Source: JAPOPJ01 sp964538885 (GTDB taxonomy: Archaea; Thermoproteota; Nitrososphaeria; Nitrososphaerales; Nitrosopumilaceae). Taken from it: 31,585 bases of DNA. This document shows positions 6,964 to 16,500 of this stretch, piece by piece (within the stretch, counting starts at the first letter, position 1; each line of letters starts with the position of its first letter). The notes below the pieces were generated by a model that searched no databases, was not told where the DNA came from, and saw only the letters and a program-made list of their open reading frames with translations. The stretch spans positions 1 to 31,585 of the forward strand of contig CAZIHR010000027.1 of NCBI GenBank assembly GCA_964538885.1. Direction: 5' to 3'. A program made the position numbers and the translations under genes.

Positions 6964-7709
6964 AATGGAAATAGTCGTTCATTTGTGTTTTTGTTTTCTA
7001 CAATGATGGCTTTTGTGGGACACGTCTCTGCAGCATTCATTATCTTGTTTATGCCTGCTCCTTTGGGATTGATCACCGATGATTTTGGATTCATGTTCTT
7101 GTTTTTGTCAATCTGAAAGACATCTGGAGCAATAATTTCACAACTACAACACCCTATGCATAGTGTTTTGTCTACATTGACAAATAAATCTGGTTGTTTC
7201 TTGGGTTCTTTGGCTTTGTTGTATTCATCATTCTTTCTTTGGGATCTGAATCGACCATTGTATTCTTCCCAGAATTTTCTTTCATATTCTTTCCAAAAAC
7301 CGGGATCGTCCTCTTCAACACCCCTCGTAAATTTGGCCCAATCTTCTTCTGGAATGTTACCGTTTTTAGGTGCTCCCCATTGTGACTTTGCCCTAAACTC
7401 TGTATTTGAATTGGTGGAATCCTCGTAACTATTATCATGTTTGGATTCTGATTTGTCATGGTTCTTCTTTAGGTAGTTGTATGCTTCTGTAACAATTTTA
7501 AATTGGTCTCCTTCTTTCTCGTCGATGTTTTTATCTGGATGGTATTCTAATGCCAGTTTTCTATATGCTGCCTTGATCTCCTCAAATGGTGCGTTTGGTT
7601 TTACATTAAGTGCATGAAGTGCTTGAAGGTTGTCCACAAGTTTCAAGCAGTAACACATACTTAAAACAATTTCATACTGATGGATTGTACATTCTTCCAA
7701 GTCTGTCAC
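6960..7709 (-). CDS. DnaJ-ferredoxin fusion protein (DnaJ-Fer)
   Basis: A 249-residue two-domain protein. A J domain spans about residues 27-85 with the DnaK-stimulating HPD at 57-59 (LEYHPDKN). A charged linker with Trp/Phe/Tyr-rich stretches (about 86-175) follows. A single [4Fe-4S] ferredoxin domain runs to about 240, with ligands C185, C188 and C191 (CIGCCSC) and C231 (CPTKAI). Fusions of this kind are known only from Thaumarchaeota and plant chloroplast lineages and have been discussed as a horizontal transfer. It may link chaperone action to redox state or Fe-S assembly. The start is uncertain: GTG at 7709 (used here) or ATG at 7658, which still leaves the J domain whole. Confidence 0.9.
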   Translation of the reverse strand: MTDLEECTIHQYEIVLSMCYCLKLVDNLQALHALNVKPNAPFEEIKAAYRKLALEYHPDKNIDEKEGDQFKIVTEAYNYLKKNHDKSESKHDNSYEDSTNSNTEFRAKSQWGAPKNGNIPEEDWAKFTRGVEEDDPGFWKEYERKFWEEYNGRFRSQRKNDEYNKAKEPKKQPDLFVNVDKTLCIGCCSCEIIAPDVFQIDKNKNMNPKSSVINPKGAGINKIMNAAETCPTKAIIVENKNTNERLFPF

Positions 7710-8070
7710 ATCACATATATCGTGAGTCGAGTCTACAACTTGTAATTTGTTGGCATGTCAGAATCACACATAACGGCAAAATAGTACTATTGGTACACAA
7801 GTAGGCAGTAGTGTGATTGAGGTTACCACTTTTATCGTTTGAGGAAATCTTTGAATCTGATCAATTAGCAAGAGACAAGTGATATAGTTACCATCTCACA
7901 ACTTTGCATGTCTATCTGGTGAAATTTGTGCTATTTTTTTCTGTATTTTTGACGTTTTTTATGAACGTAGGTAAAAGTTTAGTTAGGCACGGACAGTTTT
8001 CATGCAATCGCGCCTCAAATTAGTTAATTAACCCAAAGGTAACGTATACTTTAACTGAATGTGATCAGCT
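7710..8070. other. Intergenic region between divergent DnaJ-Fer and PAS genes
   Basis: About 360 bases with no supported gene, tRNA or large hairpin. The last 30 bases before the PAS gene hold its promoter. A 20-codon ATG frame near 7961 is too short and featureless to call. Confidence 0.5.
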
Positions 8071-8082
8071 TAAATATTTATA
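8071..8082 (+). promoter_or_regulatory. TATA box of the PAS-domain gene
   Basis: TAAATATTTATA is AT-rich, with its TTTATA centred 27 bases before the ATG at 8107. This is consistent with a leaderless message. Confidence 0.6.
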
Positions 8083-8106
8083 GTCATTACGCATTATGGC
8101 AAAATA

Positions 8107-8841
8107 ATGCAGATAAGAGCTGCAATACCTGTAATGTATCGTTCTGTAAATCTTGATGGTGTCATTCAAGATTGTAATCAATATTATGCAGTTAGAATGG
8201 GATACAGCCTTGAAGAAGTAATTGGTCAGTCCATATTGGATCATGCCACAGAAGAATCTCGTCAAGAGGTAATTGACATGCTTGAAGCATGGAAGAGTGC
8301 GCCTGCAACACACATATCAAAAAAGACACATCTGCGAACAAAGACAGGTGAAGTTGTAATTGCATTGCGAACAGTCAGAAAAAAGTACAAGAATGATCAA
8401 GTAGTTGGAATAGATACAGAGTTAAGGGATGTGGCAGCGATTAAAAAAATTCAAAACATATACAACATTTCAGCACGAGACGATTATGAGGATCCTAATG
8501 TGTTGCGCCGATCAGTAGATTATATGGGAACCATAGTGGAATGCAGTCAATCATACTTGGACAAGTTGGGTTATACTAGAGACGAAGTAATAGGAATTAG
8601 CCTTTATGAACATACTGCCCCAAGAAGCAAGGGAAATCTTCATGCAAACATGGAGAACTGGAGGGCCGGATATCGAGACCGCGCAATAATATGGATGCGT
8701 CAAAAGGATGGCGGCGAATTCCCAACAAAACTCACGTCCACCGATGAACGAGATGAACACGGCGCAATTGTTGGTCGTACTGTTGCACTCGTGCCGTTGG
8801 ATCCCTCCGAAGTGCCATCTGGTCAACGTGCAGCTGAATAG
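8107..8841 (+). CDS. Tandem PAS-domain sensor protein
   Basis: A 244-residue soluble protein made of two PAS domains, roughly residues 8-115 and 130-232. Both carry the typical pattern 'DxxGxIxxxNxxxxxxxGYxxxEVIG': LDGVIQDCNQYYAVRMGYSL then DYMGTIVECSQSYLDKLGYT. No kinase, cyclase or DNA-binding domain is attached. It must therefore act through a partner or as a free sensor; the ligand (heme, flavin or other) cannot be read from sequence. It is a single gene with its own promoter and about 200 bases to the next gene. Confidence 0.85.
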   Translation: MQIRAAIPVMYRSVNLDGVIQDCNQYYAVRMGYSLEEVIGQSILDHATEESRQEVIDMLEAWKSAPATHISKKTHLRTKTGEVVIALRTVRKKYKNDQVVGIDTELRDVAAIKKIQNIYNISARDDYEDPNVLRRSVDYMGTIVECSQSYLDKLGYTRDEVIGISLYEHTAPRSKGNLHANMENWRAGYRDRAIIWMRQKDGGEFPTKLTSTDERDEHGAIVGRTVALVPLDPSEVPSGQRAAE

Positions 8842-9048
8842 CTTGTTGCAGGATAGAATCTTTGATAACTGTAGATCTGTTTGGTTCATATTGATATTGG
8901 GTTTTTAGTTTAGGTAAATCCACTTTGTGCGTTTATACTAATATGCTGGCAACTTTAGTGTAATGCACAGAATTTATGTTATTTTTTTAATCTACAATGT
9001 CTTGTGTTTTAATAAACGATTAATACATCGAGCCTAGCTGTCTACTGT

Positions 9049-10458
9049 ATGGGATTATTTGATACTCGGTTTAACATTTTGATTGTTATAATGTCAGTTA
9101 CATTGTCTGCATTTGCAGTGGAGATTACCTTTGGAATATTCTCAGGCAGTTTAGCATTGGTCACAGATAGCATACACACATTGATGGATGCCGTAGTTGT
9201 ACTTGTAGCTATTATTGCAGCGCGAATAGCTATGCGCCCTGCTAGTGAATCACACACTTATGGATATGGGAAAATTGAACCATTGGGTTATGTATTGAGT
9301 GGAATTGCCATGACTATCTTGGCAGGACTGTTTATCTACGAGGCAATTCATAGGTTCCAAGATCCTCTCATTGAACCAACTCACTCTCTATTTGGAATAT
9401 GGGGTGGTGTATATGTGATAGGAGTCGAAACTTTTAAGGTATTTCTGTTACGAAAAGCTATACGTGGCTTTGGCGGTGACGCATTCAAGGCGGATCTTCA
9501 GCATACATTCATGGATATAGCGGCAACCACATTAACTATAGCAAGTATACCGCTTACTATTTTTGGATTCTATTTCATGGATGCTACAGTATCTATGATT
9601 CTTGGTGCATTCCTTGTAGCAATCAGTGCAAATATTGTCTATAAGGCATCTCGAGAATTGCTTGACGTGACATCGCCCAAGATGGTGGACGACATAAAAG
9701 AAATCATAAAGTCAGTGTCTGATGTCACTCGAGTGGGACCAGTTCTGTTGCGACGATCTGGAGATACACTGTTTGCTGATGCCACAGCAATTGTGCGGGG
9801 AGATACCAGTGTGGACAAGGCACATGAGATAAGTCAACAAATTGAGGATCTTGTCAAAAAACACATGACGGGTTCGCAATTAAAGGAGGAATACAAACAC
9901 GGCTTGTCTGAGTCAATTGGTGATGCAAAAGTAACTATTCGCGTTGAGCCCGATTGGACAGACATTCCTATTGACTCTCGTTTACTTGAAATCGTAAAAA
10001 ACATAGATGATGTAATGGGTGCCAGTCATCCCAGCACTCACAAGATAGGTAACAAAATACATGCAGACATGCGCGTCCAAGTTCAGCCAGATTTGTCACT
10101 TGCATCCACTTATGAGATCTCCAACAGGATTGAATCGATAATTAAGGAAAAATTGCCTCTCATTGAACGAACAACACTTCGCTTAGAGCCACACAGTAAA
10201 CTGACCAAACATTCAAGCGAACAGGATGCTGATACGGATAAACTCATAAGATCCATACTAGATGAGCATCGGGAGATACTTGGGACAATAAGAATAATGT
10301 CATTAAAATTTGGCAATGTCTATAAAATCGATATTGATTGCATGCTTGATGGTGAAATGACTATCGAAGATGCGCATAAGATATTAGTTTCAATAGAGCA
10401 TGATATAATTGAGCAGATCAGCAACGCAATAGTTACAATACATCCGGTTCCAACCTAG
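9049..10458 (+). CDS. Cation diffusion facilitator (CDF) metal exporter with extended C-terminus
   Basis: A 469-residue protein; common CDF proteins have about 300. The six-helix membrane domain fills residues 1-205. Its metal-site motifs are HTLMD (H43/D47, with D40 nearby) in helix 2 and HTFMD (H152/D156) in helix 5. HxxxD in both helices is typical of Zn2+-transporting members. The cytoplasmic part appears to hold three successive ferredoxin-like CDF C-terminal domains, about 206-305, 306-385 and 392-469, each ending in an 'xxxxVxP' strand (VTIRVEPDW, TTLRLEPHS, IVTIHPVPT). These domains normally bind metal and dimerise; three in a row is unusual. It probably exports Zn, Co or a similar ion by proton antiport. 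Confidence 0.92.
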   Translation: MGLFDTRFNILIVIMSVTLSAFAVEITFGIFSGSLALVTDSIHTLMDAVVVLVAIIAARIAMRPASESHTYGYGKIEPLGYVLSGIAMTILAGLFIYEAIHRFQDPLIEPTHSLFGIWGGVYVIGVETFKVFLLRKAIRGFGGDAFKADLQHTFMDIAATTLTIASIPLTIFGFYFMDATVSMILGAFLVAISANIVYKASRELLDVTSPKMVDDIKEIIKSVSDVTRVGPVLLRRSGDTLFADATAIVRGDTSVDKAHEISQQIEDLVKKHMTGSQLKEEYKHGLSESIGDAKVTIRVEPDWTDIPIDSRLLEIVKNIDDVMGASHPSTHKIGNKIHADMRVQVQPDLSLASTYEISNRIESIIKEKLPLIERTTLRLEPHSKLTKHSSEQDADTDKLIRSILDEHREILGTIRIMSLKFGNVYKIDIDCMLDGEMTIEDAHKILVSIEHDIIEQISNAIVTIHPVPT

Positions 10459-10568
10459 GCAATTGCATCATTATTGTGAGTATAAACGACACTAAAATCT
10501 ACAAACTTACGAACATACACAATAACCGGCAGTTACTATAGTTTCGTGCCACATCTGATTACAAAAAG

Positions 10569-11399
10569 TCATGATTCAGGATCCAACTTACAGCCATTAT
10601 CAGTACCTTGCAGTTTTCTCATCATGATGAATGGAGTTATCAGCAGTACTGGAATTGAGATTGCAATAAATAATGTCTGTAGCTGAGTAATTGCAATAGT
10701 TAATGCAATGCTACTTGCAGTTCCAATAAATATGGATGAGAATGATCCCGCACATGTTGGACATGCAACAAATAATCCTGCCATGGCGCCGACTGTACTG
10801 AATCCACCTTCTCTTTTAGCTATAGAATATGTGTTGACTGCAATTGACATATTCAGCCCCACCAAATATGATACAACTACTTGCAGAGTCATATTAATTG
10901 GAATGATCTGTAATCCTACATGCTCTGTTAGGTAGATGATGATTTTTGGCATGTATCCGGGATCACCACAACACGGTGCTACAAAACCAGACGGTATTGC
11001 AGCCCCATACTGAACAGCAAAATTTATCTCTGGTTGGTAAATCAGAGTGCCAGAAACAAGCGAGAAAAATACACCATAACCGACAAACGTAATTACAAAG
11101 ACCATACGTGATCTTGGATTCCATGTGGTCTGCGCAATAATTGATATGATATCCGTTCTATTATCTTTGGCCTTTTCCTCATGATATCTGTACAATCCAT
11201 AAGCTATTGCTCCAAATGCTGCCAGCATCGCAACGTAAAATCCATAAGAAATTCTTTGTATTGCATCTATTGCATCAGGGGTAAAAAGTTCTGAGTTTTG
11301 ATATCTAGAATATATTACAAACAGTACTGCAATGCTGATAAACCCCAATACGACCATCTTTTTGCCAGCATGGGATAATTTCACATCTTGTTTTGTCAT
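10569..11399 (-). CDS. Six-helix membrane protein with CCGDPG and CPTC motifs, unknown function
   Basis: A 276-residue protein from the ATG at 11399; a GTG at 11420 would add seven residues. About six hydrophobic helices are visible. Two cysteine motifs are striking: PCCGDPG at about 142-148, in the loop before helix 4, and ACPTCAGSF at about 212-220 in helix 5. The four cysteines could form a redox pair or a soft-metal (copper) site; this is an inference. I do not recognise a named family, although the type seems typical of ammonia-oxidizing archaea. It lies between a metal exporter and a potassium transporter, but spacing gives no operon evidence. Confidence 0.75.
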   Translation of the reverse strand: MTKQDVKLSHAGKKMVVLGFISIAVLFVIYSRYQNSELFTPDAIDAIQRISYGFYVAMLAAFGAIAYGLYRYHEEKAKDNRTDIISIIAQTTWNPRSRMVFVITFVGYGVFFSLVSGTLIYQPEINFAVQYGAAIPSGFVAPCCGDPGYMPKIIIYLTEHVGLQIIPINMTLQVVVSYLVGLNMSIAVNTYSIAKREGGFSTVGAMAGLFVACPTCAGSFSSIFIGTASSIALTIAITQLQTLFIAISIPVLLITPFIMMRKLQGTDNGCKLDPES

Positions 11400-11448
11400 A
11401 ATGCAATTGCGTACTGCCACACATTAAATTTTATCCCAACAAACTGCA

Positions 11449-13263
11449 TCAGCTCAACTTGGGCACAAAAATGTAAATTATTGCAATTATCTCCAATCTA
11501 CCTAAAATCATAAGAAATCCTAAGAATATCTTTGTTGCAGGATCCGTTTCAAAATCGATGATTCCAGCAGACAACCCTCCTGTAGTAATCACACCAACTG
11601 ATTCGAAAAACGCATTTTCATAATCAACATTCTCAGTTATTGCCAAGTGACCTGCTGTGGCCGCAGCAATTGCAGGAAACAATATTATGAGCAGTATGGT
11701 GGTTGTAGCTTCTTTCCTTGTCTGTGGTTCCATCTTCTTTCTAGATGTTCTGCTAAATAGATTTCTGCATTCCTTTAGAGGGAATAGTCTGAAGATCTTT
11801 AGACCGCCTGCAGTAGAAAAACCGCATCCACCAACAAACATCAGTACAATCAAAATAACGTGTGATATGGAGTTTAATCCTGCCAAGTTTTCAAATTGAA
11901 GTCCAGCCGTGGTACTTGCAGAGACCGAATAAAATATGCCTTCCATAGGATCCAAACCACTACTCCAAATGATTAATAGTGTTGCAACTCCTAACAGTGA
12001 AAAGTACAACATAACTTCACTACCTAGCTTCGGTGAAAGGAACTTTTTTCTGACAAATGCATAGTGAAATGTAAATGGCAACGCTCCTAGTATCATTGCA
12101 CCCATCAAAATAACACGTTCTTGCCACCCCATTCCATCCAAAATTGTAGATGATGGCACAAAGCCTCCAGTGGCAAGTGTACTCATTGCAAGTGAAATAT
12201 TGTCGATTATATCTTCACCATCAAAGAAGAACAACAATCCTGCAACAATCACGATATATAGTGTGAAAATAACTGTGATTGTGCCAAAGAGCTCCCTCAT
12301 GTGAAGCGTCTTGCCTGAGATAAAGCCTCTCATGGATTGGAGCTTTGATTCTGGATAAAATGCTGTCATCACTAGATAGATGAAACTCATGCCCCCCACA
12401 AGCTGTGTAAAGCTTCGATAAAATGTGAAACTTTGTGAAAGGTTTTCTGGCTTGTCAAAAAGTGATATGCCTCCCGTGGTGAATCCTGCTGCACTTGAGA
12501 AGAACGCATTTGCAAATACTTCTACTCCTGTAGCTTCTACAGGAGCAACATACAGGTATGGTATGGTTCCAAATAATGACAACAGAAACAGGCTAGAAAA
12601 CACCAATATTGATGCCTGTTGAAGGTTGAGGCTGGCTTTTTCTCCATATGAATTTAAAAAGAATCCGGTTACCAACAAAAGTACTGTGGTGAGATATATT
12701 CCTGTGGCCGTGACAGTCTCGCCTAGTATGGTAGATAGAATTGCCGGAGCAAGTAACAGTACTCCTGCAAACTGTAATACAAATCCCAAGTTCCCCAAGA
12801 TTGCCTTGACTGGTGGGCTTAGGAGTCTTGGGGCGGTGGCAGTAGCTTCTCTTATCACGCTTGCAATAGTTACTTGATAGACGATTCCCAATACTTGATT
12901 CTTCTTTGAGATGACTGGAAGCTTTCGAATTTTCTTGTCACGCATCTTGTGTAATGCCTCTTGAAGTGTGGCTTTTTCGTGAATTGTGATCAGCGGGGCA
13001 CTCATAATATCTTTGAGTCTGGTTGCTTCTGCATATACTGTGACATCACCTACTTTGTTTATGATATCGTCATCAGTAACAATCCCAACTGGTAATCCAT
13101 CTTTGTCTGTAACTATTATGTCGTCAGTCTTGTAGCGTTGTAGCATTGTGGCCGCATTTCTGGTTAATGTGTTCTGATCTAATAGTAACACATCTTTGTT
13201 CATGTATGTGGAAACTTGTTTTGAGAGTACATATGAGACCGATCTTTCAGGGTTTGTAGACAC
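11449..13263 (-). CDS. trkH: TrkH-type potassium transporter with N-terminal CBS pair
   Basis: A 604-residue protein. Residues 10-135 form two CBS domains (pattern 'MLQRYKTDDIIVTDKDGLPV' and 'ALHKMRDKKIRKLPV'), which usually bind adenine nucleotides. The remainder is a TrkH/KtrB membrane domain with four pore loops: SSAAGFTTGG, STLATGGF, SVSASTTAGL and GVITTGGL. It takes up K+ across the cytoplasmic membrane. TrkH normally relies on a separate TrkA ring for gating; no trkA gene is in this window, so the fused CBS pair may be the regulatory part. The GTG start at 13263 has a TATA-like box about 27 bases upstream. An ATG at codon 21 would cut into the first CBS domain. Confidence 0.92.
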   Translation of the reverse strand: MSTNPERSVSYVLSKQVSTYMNKDVLLLDQNTLTRNAATMLQRYKTDDIIVTDKDGLPVGIVTDDDIINKVGDVTVYAEATRLKDIMSAPLITIHEKATLQEALHKMRDKKIRKLPVISKKNQVLGIVYQVTIASVIREATATAPRLLSPPVKAILGNLGFVLQFAGVLLLAPAILSTILGETVTATGIYLTTVLLLVTGFFLNSYGEKASLNLQQASILVFSSLFLLSLFGTIPYLYVAPVEATGVEVFANAFFSSAAGFTTGGISLFDKPENLSQSFTFYRSFTQLVGGMSFIYLVMTAFYPESKLQSMRGFISGKTLHMRELFGTITVIFTLYIVIVAGLLFFFDGEDIIDNISLAMSTLATGGFVPSSTILDGMGWQERVILMGAMILGALPFTFHYAFVRKKFLSPKLGSEVMLYFSLLGVATLLIIWSSGLDPMEGIFYSVSASTTAGLQFENLAGLNSISHVILIVLMFVGGCGFSTAGGLKIFRLFPLKECRNLFSRTSRKKMEPQTRKEATTTILLIILFPAIAAATAGHLAITENVDYENAFFESVGVITTGGLSAGIIDFETDPATKIFLGFLMILGRLEIIAIIYIFVPKLS

Positions 13264-13284
13264 TAGGCACTAGTTTGTATCTCA

Positions 13285-13296
13285 TTTTAAATAATT
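13285..13296 (-). promoter_or_regulatory. TATA box of the CBS-TrkH gene
   Basis: Minus-strand AATTATTTAAAA is centred about 27 bases before the GTG at 13263 and supports that start. Confidence 0.5.
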
Positions 13297-13464
13297 TGGG
13301 TTTGATCGTAGTTGTTTTATATTAACTGCAAAATTTGTTTCCATATGGAATAGTAATGATCTTTAATTATTGTTCGGCGATCAAAATATAATAAAACAAC
13401 TAGATGATTTGCATGGTGTGAAGTGATTTTTTAGCTGTTGTTGATAATTTTTGGCCAATTATGG

Positions 13465-13472
13465 TTTATATA
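13465..13472 (+). promoter_or_regulatory. TATA box of the 1001-residue secreted protein gene
   Basis: TTTATATA lies about 30 bases before the TTG at 13502. It supports that unusual start, because no in-frame ATG precedes the signal sequence. Confidence 0.5.
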
Positions 13473-13501
13473 TTAACTTAAATGTCGATATTTGAAACCT
13501 A

Positions 13502-16500
13502 TTGCCCAATCTGTTTAGTAATGTCTATTGTCCTTCATGGCAATGTATATTGTTTGTAGTATTGACAATGACTCTCTTTTTCATCATTCCTCATGGTGAC
13601 ACATTTGCACTACATGAAGGGGATACACGTACTGGCCACCCGACTATTGATGATTCAGTGACACCTGTTCTCAATCTTAGTAATTATGAATTAACATTTT
13701 CATTTATTCAAAAGGTGAAAAACCTAGATGCTTCTGATATAACTATACTGTCAGGAAACTTGGAGTATAGTCTTAATTTGGAAGGTGCCACGGTAAAGAA
13801 GCATCGTGACAATAAATCATACACAATGACTCTAAAGGAATCACACGTGGCACAAATTCTGTCTTGGGATACAACTACAAGATCACTCTCATTGGCTGCA
13901 TGGTCTGTTGTAGATTACAAAGAGAAGGCAAACTCTAGACAGGATATTATGTTTAAAATGACTGGCAAGTATACATCCACGTTGGGTTCTCCTCCAGATC
14001 TTACAGCTGTTCCAGGAAACACAATCGTTACTTTGTCGTGGGGCGTACCTTCTAATAAAACAGGATTGTCCATTGTGGATTATTTGGTGGAGTATCGTAA
14101 AGTTGACGGATCTTGGAAGACGTTTGACGATGGCAAAAGTACTTTATTGTCAACTACAGTCTCTGGTTTAACAAACGGAGTAAAATATGAATTTCAAGTA
14201 ACGGCCAAACATGATTATGGTGAAGGTCATACATCCAGTATTGTCAAAACCACTCCATTCACAGTACTAGGTGCACCAACACAACTCTCGGCAACACCTG
14301 CAAACAACATAGTCACATTGACGTGGACTGCCCCCAACAACAACGGTGCTGCAATAACTGACTATATCATTCAATATAGAAAAGGCACTGATTCGTTCAC
14401 ATTATTCCGTGACGGTATTTCTTCAAACCCATCTGCAACCGTAAATCGTCTCACAAACGGAGTATCATACGACTTTCGCGTGGCAGCCGTCAACTCTGCT
14501 GGTACAGGTAGTTACTCCACTTCTGTCTCTGCCACGCCTGTTGCTCCACTGTCCCCCGTTGTAAACCCACCTAGTGCACCAACACAACTCTCGGCAACAC
14601 CTGCAAACAACATAGTCACATTGACGTGGACTGCCCCCAACAACAACGGTGCTGCAATAACTGACTATATCATTCAATATAGAAAAGGCACTGATTCGTT
14701 CACGCAATTTAATGATGGCACCAGTTCAAACCCATCTGCAACCGTAAATCGTCTCACAAACGGAGTATCATACGACTTTCGCGTGGCAGCCGTCAACTCT
14801 GCTGGTACCGGATCCACATCTGAGGTTATATCTGTCATTCCTAACGTACCACAACGAACTGTGGGTGTTATCGTGTCTACTAGTGGCGGTATACAAAGCG
14901 TTGGAATTCCAATAGACAAAACTATTGATTATGCAGTAGATAAATTTAACCAACAGCTTGCAGCTCATGACAAAGACTGGAGGCTTAAGATATCGAAATA
15001 TAATGATGGTAGTGCTGTTGATGGAGCTAAGTTGGCCATGACCTCTCTTAATGATGCTGGAATAAAATCTGTGATTGGTCCTGCAAGTAGCAGTACTCTC
15101 AATGCCGTTCAAGAATATGTCAATAAAAACGACATGCTTGCCATAAGTTATGGCTCAACATCTCCAACTCTTGCCAAGGAAGATAAAATATTTCGTACTG
15201 TTCCTGATGACACAACCACTGCAAGCATATTTGCCCAAATCATGCAAGATGATGATCTCACCCATGTAATTCCTGTATTTCGAGATGATACATGGGGCCT
15301 AGCACTGTCAAATACATTGAAAGAGCTACTGCTTGAAACTAACATAACTGTAGGAAATGATATAAAATATTCAGTCAAGAGCATAGACTATGACTACATT
15401 ATATCTAAGATTGAACAAGAGATTCGACTTGAAAAGAAAACCGGCGTAATTTTGTTCAGTTTTGATGAGATCGTCCAAATAATTGATGCAGCAAAAACAA
15501 ACGAAAAACTCGGGGATTCAAGGTGGTACTCTGTAGAATTTGAAAGAAACGAACTATTGAAAGATGAACAAAGAAAGAAATTCCTAACTGATGTAGGATA
15601 TACTACGGTCACAGCATCGGTCCCATCAAATAATATAACAAAGGAATTAGACAAGAATGTGGACAATACTAGCGTGTATGCTTATGCTGCATATGATGCT
15701 GTATTCATATTGGGCCGAGCCATAGATGAGGTGGGTACTGCAACTGACACAATGAAATTAGCTGAAACTATACCTTCCGTTGCAAGCCGTTACATGGGTG
15801 CCATGGGAAACACTACACTAAATAGTACAGGAGACTTGGCTTATGCATTTCATGACATAAGGACAATGCGGAGTGGCATGAATGATGAAATCACCACATG
15901 TAGTCCAACCAAAATCAACGGTACTGTGTTCAACGATGTCGATGGTGATGGCAAGAAGGATTCAGATGAGCGTGGAATTCCAGCCGTCTTGATCACTGCT
16001 GATGGACATCAAGCAATGACTAATTCAGATGGCACATATCTCATCACATGTCTAAACTCACCAGAGCATAATGTGGCGATAAATGTGCCTTCAGGATATG
16101 TTTTATCTCCTGGAACTGTCAAATCCAAATTAGTTAGTGCGTCTGTGGGAAAGCCGGCCACTGTTAACTTTGCATTACAAGCCAACTCTGTAACACTTAA
16201 CATAATGGCATTTAATGACTCTAATGGAGATCGCAAGCAAAATTCTGGTGAGAAACCAATATCCGGCATAACTATACTAACATACACTCCAAATACGAAT
16301 GCTATCAATCTACTCTTAACAGGAGAGGATGGCACCATATCCACAATGAATCTTACACCTGATCCGTTCTACGCGATTGTTCTACTAGATGGCAAGGTAG
16401 TCACTACCAATCCATTCGAATTGAATGGCAATACATACAATGGCATACTTTACGTAAAAAACCCATCCGCTGGATCCACCCATAACATGAAAATAGGCAT

